Source: Alistipes sp. (lineage in GTDB: Bacteria; Bacteroidota; Bacteroidia; Bacteroidales; Rikenellaceae). From it: a stretch of DNA of 64,000 bases. Shown piece after piece: positions 33,338-41,770 of this stretch; position 1 is the stretch's first letter, and the number at the start of each line of letters is the position of its first letter. The DNA lies in NCBI GenBank assembly GCA_020026335.1, contig JAHHQO010000005.1, positions 1 through 64,000 on the forward strand, read 5' to 3'. The notes beneath the pieces are model-generated. The model was not told the origin of the DNA and made no database searches. It worked only from the letters and a program-made list of their open reading frames with translations. The position numbers were made by a program, and so were the translations under genes.

Positions 33338-33423
33338 ATGATTTTCGAGCAATCCGCGCTTATAAAATATGTGTCAATGTTTATAAAATCGACACGGTGA
33401 AATCCGCTTTCTTCTTTGGGCGT

Positions 33424-34296
33424 TTATTTCATTTTGGCCACCGCCTTGAGTTTGGTCTTCAGAGCCAGAGGGGTCATGCCAAATTTCTGTTCGATGTATT
33501 TGTTGAGTGCCGACTGTGACGAGAAGCCGAAGTTGAAGGCTATCTCCTTGAAAGTCATGTCATCAAGAGCCAATACCTTCTTCAATTCGAGCGACAGTTT
33601 CTCGTGAATGACCTCCAGCGGCGAGAGTCCGCAGTAGTGACGGCACACCGAGGTGAGTTTCTTGACCGACACACCCAGCTCCTCGGCATACTGATTGACC
33701 TTGCGCTGGTTGTAGAAGCCGGCATCGACCTTCTCACGGAAACGGATGTAGAGCGATGTATCGCTCTCGCTCACGGGTTGCGACTCGGTGTCGGGGTGGC
33801 AGTCGATAATCTTCAACAACATGATTTTAATCATCAGCTTCACCTGCATCTTGCGCACGGGGTTCAAGTCGCTGTACAGCACGCGAATCTTGCCCACCAG
33901 CTCCATCAGCTCGTCGAAGACCTCCATGTGGGCATCTAACATGAGGTGGTTGATTTTCTGCTGGAGGTCGATGTTGTAGTCCTTCAATTCGTTGCGCAAC
34001 ATCTCGGAACAGAAGACCGTCTCGTCGAACATCACTATCGTGGCGCGAGCATCGTCGGAGAGTTGCAGGCGGTGCATCTGACGGGGGAAGACCACCGACA
34101 CCGCACCGCGGGTCATGTGATACTCACGAAAATCGATGGCATGGTCAGCCTCACCATGCTCCAAAAGAATGATTTGGAAAAAATTGTGACGATGTAACTC
34201 TTGGAGTACATTGTCGGGGGTGAGGGTGTGAATATAGAAATTCAACAAACGCTCCTCGCCGGTGTATTGACTCAACTGCTGATTTCTGTGTTCCAT
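33424..34296 (-). CDS. AraC-family transcriptional regulator
   Basis: 290 residues from MEHRNQQLSQYTGEERLLNF; the longer frame to 34464 passes the promoter and is not used. The N-terminal cupin-like sensor (~20-110, HRHNFFQIILLEHGEADHAID) is followed by a helical linker. The C-terminal AraC double HTH (~190-285) has VNQYAEELGVSVKKLTSVCR and FKEIAFNFGFSSQSALNKYI. It is 172 bp upstream of the EamA operon in the same orientation, so it is a candidate regulator of it. Confidence 0.9.
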   Translation of the reverse strand: MEHRNQQLSQYTGEERLLNFYIHTLTPDNVLQELHRHNFFQIILLEHGEADHAIDFREYHMTRGAVSVVFPRQMHRLQLSDDARATIVMFDETVFCSEMLRNELKDYNIDLQQKINHLMLDAHMEVFDELMELVGKIRVLYSDLNPVRKMQVKLMIKIMLLKIIDCHPDTESQPVSESDTSLYIRFREKVDAGFYNQRKVNQYAEELGVSVKKLTSVCRHYCGLSPLEVIHEKLSLELKKVLALDDMTFKEIAFNFGFSSQSALNKYIEQKFGMTPLALKTKLKAVAKMK

Positions 34297-34402
34297 AATT
34301 TTTACACTAACGGTGACAATATAGTAAAACCAACTGCAAAACAACCACGAAGCCCTGCGTCTTGTGCATCGGTCTTTACCCCACCGCCTCCTATACTCTC
34401 TG

Positions 34403-34410
34403 CAAATATA
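34403..34410 (-). promoter_or_regulatory. -7 element of the AraC gene
   Basis: TATATTTG on the minus strand, ~107 bp upstream of the chosen start at 34296. Confidence 0.55.
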
Positions 34411-34509
34411 CGAAAATTCCGCTCTTATCGTCCCATCTGAATCAACTGTGCCGAAATTTTCCATTTTTCAACTCTTTTGCCACCCCTTTTCACCCCCTCC
34501 GCCTCCCTA

Positions 34510-34540
34510 CAAAAAAACCTCCGCCCCGAAGGGCAGAGGT
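34510..34540 (-). terminator. terminator of the sulfatase gene
   Basis: A 10-bp stem ACCTCCGCCC/GGGCAGAGGT (one wobble or mismatch) with a TTCG loop on the minus strand, followed by T7. Confidence 0.85.
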
Positions 34541-34567
34541 CTCGTGCGTCACTCACGAGTGGCAACA

Positions 34568-35989
34568 TTATCTGTATCCGGGTTTGCGGCGACCCGTTCC
34601 TTCCATTCCTCTCAGGTCGTCACCCAAATCCTCGCGACATTCGGCAGCAATACGTGCCAGCTTCTCCGCCACTTCGGGATTCTGTTCCAAGACATTGTAA
34701 CGCTCGCCGGGGTCGCGGCGCATATCGTACAGCTCCTGCGTCTTCACCTCGCACTCGACCATCTTACCGGGCTGTCCGTCATTGCCGGGCATACCGTAAC
34801 CCAAATACTTGTGGGGGAAGATGAGTTTGTAGCGACCATCGGTGACAGCCTCCAGGTCGTTGTTCTGATAGTAGAGACACAGGGCCTCGCGCACGGGCTG
34901 CGCATCGGGGTCTTTCATCAGCGGCATGAGGCTCACACCGTCAATCTTGTGCTCGGGGAGGGCGGCATCTGCCACCTCGGCAAATGTGGGCAGCAAGTCG
35001 ATGTTCGAAGCCAGACGCTCGCAAATCGTACCTGCGGGAATCACACCCTTCCAATAAGCGATGAACGGCACACGCAGACCGCCGTTGAAGGTCGTAGCCT
35101 TGGCTTCGCGCAGACCGCCTGTCGAGCCGGCATGGTTACCATAGGCAATCCACGGACCGTTATCTGATGTGAAGACCACCATGGTATTCTCCTCCAGACC
35201 CAGCTCGCGGAGGGTCTTCATCACCTCACCCACGCTCCAGTCCAGCTCCATCATCACATCGCCATAGAGTCCCTGCTCGCTCTTGCCCTTGAAACGCTCC
35301 GACACGGCCAGCGGTACGTGGGGCATCGAATGCGCCAGATAGAGGAAGAAGGGGCGGTCCTTGTTCTCGCGAATGAACTTGATACTGCGCTCGGTGTAGT
35401 AGCTCGTCAGGTTCGACTGGTCGAGGTTGTAGCCCAGAATCTTGTTGCCCTCGTAGGTGGGCAGGTCGGGGAACTTCCACTGCGGGTGGTAGGGCCACAT
35501 ATCGTTGGAGTAAGGCAGTCCGTACCACTCGTCAAATCCGTGTTGCAGGGGCAGAAACTTCTCCGCATCACCCAAATGCCACTTGCCGAAGATGGCGGTG
35601 GCGTAGTTTTGTTTCTTCAGCACCTCGGCGATGGTCTCCTCGCTCTCGTTGATGCCATAGGGACAACCGGGGCTGGGTGCATGAGCAAAGCCGATACGGT
35701 TGGGATAGCAACCCGTGAGCAGTCCGGCACGCGAAGCACCACTGATGGGCTGCACGGCGTAGAAGTTGGTATAACGCATACCCTCCTGCGCCAGACGGTC
35801 GATGTTGGGGGTCTTGTAGCCCACAGCTCCCGAGAACGAATAATCGCCGAAGCCCGAATCATCGAGGTTAATCAACACCACGTTCACATGCTCCGAAGGG
35901 GCTGATGCCGAAGGGTCACACCCCGTGAAGGCGGCCGCCGCCGATACGGCACCGGTCAGCAATCCGATTTTTGAAATTACAGGTTTCAT
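34568..35989 (-). CDS. arylsulfatase-family lipoprotein (Ser-type)
   Basis: 473 residues. The signal ends in FTGC (Cys24), so it is lipid-anchored. Calcium-binding D43-D44 lie in INLDDSGFGDY. The maturation motif is S83-G-A-S-R87 followed by LLTG, i.e. a serine-type site for an anaerobic formylglycine-generating radical SAM enzyme. GKWHLG, SMPHVP and FTSDNGPW are also conserved. It hydrolyses sulfate esters, probably on mucin or glycosaminoglycan. It starts 2 bp after a decayed sulfatase remnant, so an original two-sulfatase operon is likely. Confidence 0.95.
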   Translation of the reverse strand: MKPVISKIGLLTGAVSAAAAFTGCDPSASAPSEHVNVVLINLDDSGFGDYSFSGAVGYKTPNIDRLAQEGMRYTNFYAVQPISGASRAGLLTGCYPNRIGFAHAPSPGCPYGINESEETIAEVLKKQNYATAIFGKWHLGDAEKFLPLQHGFDEWYGLPYSNDMWPYHPQWKFPDLPTYEGNKILGYNLDQSNLTSYYTERSIKFIRENKDRPFFLYLAHSMPHVPLAVSERFKGKSEQGLYGDVMMELDWSVGEVMKTLRELGLEENTMVVFTSDNGPWIAYGNHAGSTGGLREAKATTFNGGLRVPFIAYWKGVIPAGTICERLASNIDLLPTFAEVADAALPEHKIDGVSLMPLMKDPDAQPVREALCLYYQNNDLEAVTDGRYKLIFPHKYLGYGMPGNDGQPGKMVECEVKTQELYDMRRDPGERYNVLEQNPEVAEKLARIAAECREDLGDDLRGMEGTGRRKPGYR

Positions 35990-35991
35990 AT

Positions 35992-36416
35992 CTACTTTTT
36001 GAAATAATATTTATCCATGATGTCACGCATGACCTCCGAACCCTCGTCTGTGTCGCGATACAGCTCGCGCTGACGCAACATGTCGGGCTTCACGCCGGCC
36101 ATCTCCATGAAGGTGGGCAGAATGTCGCGCAACTCGACAGCACCCTCCACGGTCTTACCGCGCTTCACACGCTGTTTGACCGATGCAGGCAGCTTGACAA
36201 TCAGAGGAATATGCAATGAGCCCTCGTAGGCGTAAGTTTTTCTCCAATGGTTGTGGTCGCCCAGCATACTGTAGTGCCAGGGCGTCATACCCGTCAGCAG
36301 ACCCGAACGCGCAGGTGTACTGCTCGGTGTGGCACAATAGGCATTGGCAAAGAAATTACCAGCAACAATAAGGAAGTTACGGCAGTCGAAGATAGTAAAA
36401 CTTTGTTTAATTTCAT
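35992..36416 (-). pseudogene. collapsed sulfatase remnant
   Basis: The ATG at 36416 opens a signal-like leader (MKLNKVLLSSTAVTSLLLLV). In another frame the sulfatase maturation region appears (FFANAYCATPSSTPARSGLLTG). It is joined directly to a sequence normally ~200 residues further on (SMLGDHNHWRKTYAYEGSLH) and then to a C-terminal end (EVMRDIMDKYYFKK). About 1 kb of a normal sulfatase is missing, plus one frameshift. It is the upstream member of a sulfatase pair. Confidence 0.8.
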
Positions 36417-36532
36417 TATTGTGGAGTTTAAGGGTTTTTCATCATTTATTTGAGCCGACTCCGTCCCACAGGTGTCCGAGGCAGCAGGAAATGAGTCGGA
36501 AACGCGAACACGCCACCGACAATTTGCACTTT

Positions 36533-36540
36533 CAAAATTA
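36533..36540 (-). promoter_or_regulatory. -7 element of the sulfatase operon
   Basis: TAATTTTG on the minus strand, ~115 bp upstream of the remnant's ATG. It would drive the intact sulfatase through the remnant. Confidence 0.5.
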
Positions 36541-36565
36541 ATAAATTAATTCCATTTTCCGTGAT

Positions 36566-37945
36566 TTGTCGTCTTTCTTATGGCGACCTCCCTTTCTTGG
36601 GGTACACTCTCATGCAGCGATGCCCCCACTTCCGAGGACAACAACGGCGGAGCCCCCCTCCACGGAAGAGGTGATTACCTGCCCCACACAGCGCATCGGC
36701 GAAATTCGTCTCCACACCTCTGCTGCCAACATCGCCGCACAACCCATTCTTGTGGGTATGGGCTATGACATCACCGCCCCGTTTTTGAGCACGACAGCCC
36801 TGCGCGAACGCATCATCGACCTTGCAAAAATCGAAGAGGGCTATCTCTCCTCATTTGTCGCCCCCGCTTCGCAAACCGCCAATTTCACCGGCAACGATGC
36901 AGCCACACTCCTGCGCGACATGATGCAGAGTTCGGGATTCGCCCTTCCCCACAATGGCGACCTCTACTTCACAGGCACTTTTGCCGAAGAGAATTTCTAT
37001 GCCGCCCCCTACGAATACTCCTCACAATACTCCTTTCATTGTGCCGTCTCTCAATTTCGTCGTACCCGTCACCTGCTCAACACTTTAGGCTTGAAATGGG
37101 ACAAGGTGCTCTCCGATGAATTTGCCACTGCCCTTCGCGAAGGGCAACCCGAACGCATCATCGCACGCTACAGCACCCATCTTCTGAAGGAGTCGATACA
37201 GGGTGTGACACACCTCCAGCTACTGCGCTCGGTCGTCACGGCAGACGACAAAGACAAACCGTGGAGTATGCTCGTGTGCGCTGACAATCTGCACAAAGCC
37301 CTCACACAAGGCACAGTGGCCGACCTCGCCCAACACTGGGACATCGCCTGCGACTACTATTTCATGGGCGGAGACCCTAAGCTACTTCCCGCCCCCCGAC
37401 AGAAGATATGGGATTTACAACCGTGGATTTCGTCAGGCACGCAGGAGGGCAGCGCATTGGTAACTCTGCGCAACACTCATCTGATACCCATCTATGAGGT
37501 GGTCACCGACCCTTCGCTCCGCCAGTCGCTCAAGGAGACCGTCGAACACTATATCCACTTACAACAGATTGCCTTCCACACCACACGACCACTTATCGAA
37601 TACACCCCCGGTTACAGGTTGTTCACCTCCTTCGGAGAGATGAGCACACTGCCCGAAGGTCGCTGTAAGGTCATCGGCGCACTCTATGCCACCCACGAGG
37701 ACGGAACGCGTCCGCTTTATCTCCAATCGGGAAACGGCATCGACCGACTGTCTCTCAAACAAGGGAAATGCATCGGCTACATTCCCGACAACGACACAGC
37801 TAACCACCCCACCGCCCTGCTACATGAAATCACCGACGGTCGCCGTTATGCCTACACCACTGCCACCGAACAACTGCCCTCGACATGGCACCCCACAGGC
37901 GAAGTCTTCCGCCTGCCCCACACCGCACGGCCGGCTGCACAATAG
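36566..37945 (+). CDS. MACPF (perforin-like) domain protein, N-terminus uncertain
   Basis: The open frame spans 459 codons (TTG at 36566; first ATG at 36620). ILVGMGYDITAP (~61) and SSQYSFHCAVSQFRRTRHLL (~152) precede RYSTHLLKESIQGVTH (201-216), which fits the MACPF signature Y-G-T-H with S for G. Bacteroidales MACPF proteins are usually lipoproteins, some being secreted antimicrobial toxins (BSAPs). The lipoprotein-like MATSLSWGTLSC-SDAP is present but in another frame (ATG 36580), and deleting one C from the C6 run at 36653-36658 would join it. No good start precedes it. It may be recently inactivated, phase-variable or affected by a sequence error. Function otherwise unknown. Confidence 0.7.
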   Translation: MSSFLWRPPFLGVHSHAAMPPLPRTTTAEPPSTEEVITCPTQRIGEIRLHTSAANIAAQPILVGMGYDITAPFLSTTALRERIIDLAKIEEGYLSSFVAPASQTANFTGNDAATLLRDMMQSSGFALPHNGDLYFTGTFAEENFYAAPYEYSSQYSFHCAVSQFRRTRHLLNTLGLKWDKVLSDEFATALREGQPERIIARYSTHLLKESIQGVTHLQLLRSVVTADDKDKPWSMLVCADNLHKALTQGTVADLAQHWDIACDYYFMGGDPKLLPAPRQKIWDLQPWISSGTQEGSALVTLRNTHLIPIYEVVTDPSLRQSLKETVEHYIHLQQIAFHTTRPLIEYTPGYRLFTSFGEMSTLPEGRCKVIGALYATHEDGTRPLYLQSGNGIDRLSLKQGKCIGYIPDNDTANHPTALLHEITDGRRYAYTTATEQLPSTWHPTGEVFRLPHTARPAAQ

Positions 37946-37977
37946 CACAGAAAAAAATAGAACAAGCAAAAGAAATA

Positions 37978-38001
37978 GAGCGACCTCTTTCGAAGTCGCT
38001 C
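37978..38001. terminator. bidirectional terminator between MACPF gene and acyl-CoA ligase gene
   Basis: GAGCGACCTC/GAAGTCGCTC with a 4-nt loop and one mismatch. It is extended by flanking GAAAT/ATTTC. Confidence 0.7.
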
Positions 38002-38041
38002 AATTTCTTTCTATGTATTCCCCTCAACGGGGCTGGATTTT

Positions 38042-39742
38042 CTACTTGTTCAACAGCGAGGGGCTGTACAAGAAACGCTTGATACTGCGCTTGGGGGTCT
38101 TCTCAAACTCGGTGGGATAGATGGTGTACTTGGCAATCTTCTCATAGGCAGCCTGCTGCGCATTGAGTGTCTTGATATTTTCCTCCATAATCTTCGCCAA
38201 ATCCTCCTGGCTGACACCCTCCTTCTCGGCCTGCTCGAAGTCGGGAACAATCAGTGCGTTGAGCTTGCCCGTACCGTCGTCGATAATCAGCGACTCGAGC
38301 ACCATGTACATATTGTTGAGCTTGTCCTCAATCTCCTCGGGGTAGATGTTCTGACCGTTACCCGACAGAATCATTGTCTTGCAACGCCCCTTGATATAGA
38401 GTGTACCGTCCTCGTCCAAAGTACCCATATCGCCGGTGTGCAACCAACCGTCCTTGTCGAGTACCTTGTGGGTCTCCTCATCGTTCTTGAAGTAACCCTT
38501 CATCACGTGCTCACCGTGGATGAGAATCTCACCGGGCTTGTGCTGGGGGTCATCAGAATCAATCTTCACATCGAGCAGTCCCTTCAAGTAGCGACCACAA
38601 GAACCGGCCTTAAACTCGTTGTCGGGCGTAAAGCTAATCAGAGGAGCGCACTCCGTCATACCATAACCGATGGTGATGGGGAAGTGAATCTTCAACAGGA
38701 ACGCCTCGGTCTCCTGATTCATGGGTGCACCACCCACGATGAAGATAGAAACGCAACCACCGAATGCGTCCATCAGCTTCTTGCGAACCACCGAATAGAT
38801 GGCCGTGTTGAGCAAAGGTACCTTCATGGCAATGCTCATGGGCCCCTTCTCCAACATGGGCTGTACCTGCTTGCGGTAAATCTTCTCCAAAATCATGGGC
38901 ACGCAGCAGATGATGGTGGGCTTGACTACCGACATGGCCTCCAACAAAATCTTGGGAGTGGGGATACGACCCAGCAGGGTGATGTGACCACCCACCGAAA
39001 GCGGTGTCAGGAAGTCAAATGCACAACCGTAGGCATGAGCCAGAGGCAGGAACGAAAGTGTACGTCCGCCCTTGTCGAAATAGACTCTGCCGGTCTGGGT
39101 GTTGATGGCCGTACGTGCGAAGATTACGTTACCTGTGAGGTTGTTGACCGTCAGCATCACGCCCTTCGAGTGACCCGTTGTACCCGATGTATAGTTCAAG
39201 AGGATAACCTCGTCATTGTCGATTTCGGGATATTTGATGTCCTCAACGCGGAAGCCACGAGGATACTGCGAGCGATAGTGCTTCAAGATGTCCTGCTGGT
39301 ATGAGGTAATCGACTTGCCGTCACGCTCATAAATAACATGGAAATCGGTGAGCGAAAATACCGCCTTGACATTGGGAATCTGGTCACCCTCCATCATATC
39401 CCAGAAGTTGTCACCCAGGAAGAGCAACGAACTTTCCGAATGGTTGATGATGTGAATGACATCCGCAGCAGTAAAATCCTGAAGTATGGGCACGATGACG
39501 GCACCATAGGTGATAGTGGCCACATAGGTGATACACCAACGGGGGTTATTACGACCGATGAGTGCAATTTTGTCACCGCGCTTTACGCCGGCCTTCTTAA
39601 ATACCATGTGAATTTTGGCAATCTCCTTTGCCATTTCATAATACGAGAAGGTCTCACCTTTAAAGTAATCGGTTAATGCCGACATCTCGCGATTTTCACG
39701 AAAACTTGCTTCGTAAATCTTTATTAGATTCTCCTGTAACAT
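38042..39742 (-). CDS. long-chain fatty-acid-CoA ligase (AMP-binding)
   Basis: 566 residues of the ANL superfamily: P-loop YTSGTTGHSKGVM (~190), GYGMTECAPL (~335), LHTGDMGTLDEDG and IKGRCKTMILSGNGQNIYPEE (~430). It activates fatty acids to acyl-CoA through an acyl-adenylate. It has a single -7 box upstream and is monocistronic. It lies beside plsY, whose pathway needs activated acyl groups, but each has its own promoter. Confidence 0.93.
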   Translation of the reverse strand: MLQENLIKIYEASFRENREMSALTDYFKGETFSYYEMAKEIAKIHMVFKKAGVKRGDKIALIGRNNPRWCITYVATITYGAVIVPILQDFTAADVIHIINHSESSLLFLGDNFWDMMEGDQIPNVKAVFSLTDFHVIYERDGKSITSYQQDILKHYRSQYPRGFRVEDIKYPEIDNDEVILLNYTSGTTGHSKGVMLTVNNLTGNVIFARTAINTQTGRVYFDKGGRTLSFLPLAHAYGCAFDFLTPLSVGGHITLLGRIPTPKILLEAMSVVKPTIICCVPMILEKIYRKQVQPMLEKGPMSIAMKVPLLNTAIYSVVRKKLMDAFGGCVSIFIVGGAPMNQETEAFLLKIHFPITIGYGMTECAPLISFTPDNEFKAGSCGRYLKGLLDVKIDSDDPQHKPGEILIHGEHVMKGYFKNDEETHKVLDKDGWLHTGDMGTLDEDGTLYIKGRCKTMILSGNGQNIYPEEIEDKLNNMYMVLESLIIDDGTGKLNALIVPDFEQAEKEGVSQEDLAKIMEENIKTLNAQQAAYEKIAKYTIYPTEFEKTPKRSIKRFLYSPSLLNK

Positions 39743-39764
39743 TATATTATTTCTGAATTCGGCA

Positions 39765-39772
39765 CAAAGGTA
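39765..39772 (-). promoter_or_regulatory. -7 element of the acyl-CoA ligase gene
   Basis: TACCTTTG on the minus strand, ~23 bp before the ATG at 39742. Confidence 0.65.
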
Positions 39773-39869
39773 GGAGAAAAAAGGACTATTCCTACTATTT
39801 CCCTTTATGTTTTATCCTAAAATACGTTATTTCTCCCTCAAAATGTCTGTTTGAGGTGTTTTTTCGACC

Positions 39870-40583
39870 CTATTTCATGTCTTTCAACCAGTCGTCGTCA
39901 TCTTTGGGAGTGGGAGAAACACCGTCCTTGGGGGTATCGACATGCTTCCAAATATAGATTTTGGATTCGGTACCTGCTTTCAGACGTTCGATGTTCTTGC
40001 GGTGGGTGATGAGCAACAGAATGGCAATGACAAACGAGAAGACGATAAATGCCACAGAGTTATTGACCTTGGGAGTCACCAATGCAAAGATGGGGAAGCA
40101 GCAGCCGGCCACCATCGACGAGAGCGAAACGTAGTGGGTCATCATCAGAACGAGCAACCACACACCGAAACACAGCAGGGCAATCTGCGGACAGATACCT
40201 GTCACCGAACCGACCAGCGTAGCCACGCCCTTGCCGCCACGGAAGTTGGCAAAGATGGGGAAGATGTGTCCCAACACGGCAGCGAACACGGCTATGATTT
40301 TGAAGTTGATGACCCACATATCGTTGATATTGTCGTCATACTTGAGCAGACCGATGATGGTCACGGCCACAAAGCCCTTCAGAAAGTCGAGGGCAAAGAC
40401 CGGAGCGGCAGCCCGGCGACCGAGGACTCTCAGCATGTTGGTGGTACCGGCATTTTTCGAGCCGTACTCGCGTATATCGATTCCGTAGTATTTCTTTCCA
40501 ATCCACACGGCGCTCGGTATAGAACCCAACACATACGCCAAAATAATCATCGTGATAACGGTATAATAGGTAAGAACCATCAT
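39870..40583 (-). CDS. plsY: glycerol-3-phosphate acyltransferase PlsY
   Basis: 237 residues with five or more membrane helices. Conserved motifs are GSIPSAVWIGK (~20), GSKNAGTTNMLRVLG (~40) and NFRGGKGVATLVG (~115). It transfers acyl from acyl-phosphate to glycerol-3-phosphate at the inner membrane. A ~25-residue charged tail (DTPKDGVSPTPKDDDDW) extends beyond the usual length. PlsC, the next enzyme, is encoded at the right end of the window. Confidence 0.95.
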   Translation of the reverse strand: MMVLTYYTVITMIILAYVLGSIPSAVWIGKKYYGIDIREYGSKNAGTTNMLRVLGRRAAAPVFALDFLKGFVAVTIIGLLKYDDNINDMWVINFKIIAVFAAVLGHIFPIFANFRGGKGVATLVGSVTGICPQIALLCFGVWLLVLMMTHYVSLSSMVAGCCFPIFALVTPKVNNSVAFIVFSFVIAILLLITHRKNIERLKAGTESKIYIWKHVDTPKDGVSPTPKDDDDWLKDMK

Positions 40584-40606
40584 AGCTTCAAAATTTAAAG
40601 TTCATG

Positions 40607-40614
40607 CAAATATA
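40607..40614 (-). promoter_or_regulatory. -7 element of plsY
   Basis: TATATTTG on the minus strand, 24 bp upstream of the ATG. Confidence 0.6.
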
Positions 40615-40716
40615 TAAAAATTTTCCTAACATATTCCATTTCGTCGGGAAAACTTTACCACATGGCTGCTCCCCGCTGCCCCTCTATAAAATATATAGTA
40701 GAGGAGGGCGAAAAAA

Positions 40717-40748
40717 TTTGGCATTGCCACCTCCATTCACTATCTTTG
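40717..40748 (+). promoter_or_regulatory. promoter of the yitT-like/miaB operon
   Basis: TTTG (40717-40720), a 20-bp spacer and TATCTTTG (40741-40748), both consensus. It makes the longer frame starting at 40604 impossible. Confidence 0.8.
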
Positions 40749-40771
40749 CGATAATATATACACTAACCGTT

Positions 40772-41761
40772 ATGAATGCTAAAACTTTACTTGAACCGAT
40801 GGGTTCGTGGGCTTGGTGGCGCTCATGGATTCTGATTTTTTTGGGATGCTCGATTATGGGCTCGGGCTTCGTGTTCTTCATCAATCCCTATAACTTTGTG
40901 CCGGGCGGTGTTTACGGTATGGGTATCGTGTTGCACAACATCTTCCCGTCGATACAGGTTGGTACATTCGGTTATATGTTCGACATACCGCTCATGCTCA
41001 CGGCGGTACTCATCTTCGGAGGTCAGTTTGGCACGCGCACCGTGCTGGCAGCCCTCTACACCCCGGGATTCATGAACATCCTCACCTCGCTGGTCTACCC
41101 CACGCCCGAAGCTGTCGAGAGCCTCGACCCCGCGCTGTTGCTGGGCGGACACCTCAACTTGTCGGGTGACCTGCTGCTCACCTCCATTCTCGGAGCCGTG
41201 ACCATCGGTGTGGGACAGGGTATCGTGGTACGCCAACAGGCAACGACCGGCGGTACGGACATCATCGGTATGTTATTGCAGAAGTTCGCCAACATCAAAT
41301 TCTCGACCGGCATTCTTCTCGCCGACGGTTTTGTGGTATTGTCGGGACTGGTGGTCATCGGCTTCGGACTCGGTACGGGTGAGGCCGAACCTGCGGGCTG
41401 GAGACTCACGCTCTACTCGCTCATCACCATCTATGTCACCTCGCGAGTGGTGGCCTACATGCTCAACGGTGCATCGTATGACAAGCTCCTGTTCATCATC
41501 TCCGACCACTCCGAGCTGCTCAAGGACTTCATCGTCAATGACCTCGACCGCAGTGCTACCTACATCAAGTCGCGCGGTCTGTACACCGACACCGAGCGCG
41601 ACATGCTCTTCCTCGTCGTGAGCCGCAATGAGGTGAGAAGCGTTCAACACATGATTAAAGAAATAGACCCCAGCGCATTTGTCGTCGTGACGGATGCCTA
41701 TGAGACATTCGGCGAGGGCTTCAAACAGCTCCCCGACAAAAATGATATACAAGCAGAGTAA
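40772..41761 (+). CDS. YitT-family membrane protein with DUF2179 domain
   Basis: 329 residues from MNAKTLLEPMGSWAWWRSW. About five membrane helices (~20-225) contain the YitT signature FFINPYNFVPGGVYGMGIV. A C-terminal DUF2179 soluble domain (~245-320, FIVNDLDRSATYIKSRGLYT) follows. The family may bind a ligand or transport a small molecule; its function is unresolved. It is 9 bp upstream of miaB, so they share a message. Confidence 0.88.
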   Translation: MNAKTLLEPMGSWAWWRSWILIFLGCSIMGSGFVFFINPYNFVPGGVYGMGIVLHNIFPSIQVGTFGYMFDIPLMLTAVLIFGGQFGTRTVLAALYTPGFMNILTSLVYPTPEAVESLDPALLLGGHLNLSGDLLLTSILGAVTIGVGQGIVVRQQATTGGTDIIGMLLQKFANIKFSTGILLADGFVVLSGLVVIGFGLGTGEAEPAGWRLTLYSLITIYVTSRVVAYMLNGASYDKLLFIISDHSELLKDFIVNDLDRSATYIKSRGLYTDTERDMLFLVVSRNEVRSVQHMIKEIDPSAFVVVTDAYETFGEGFKQLPDKNDIQAE

Positions 41762-41770
41762 TAACGAAAA

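Noticed and set aside
40604..40771. N-terminal extension of the YitT-like protein
   Set aside because: It covers a consensus -33/-7 promoter, so translation must start at 40772.
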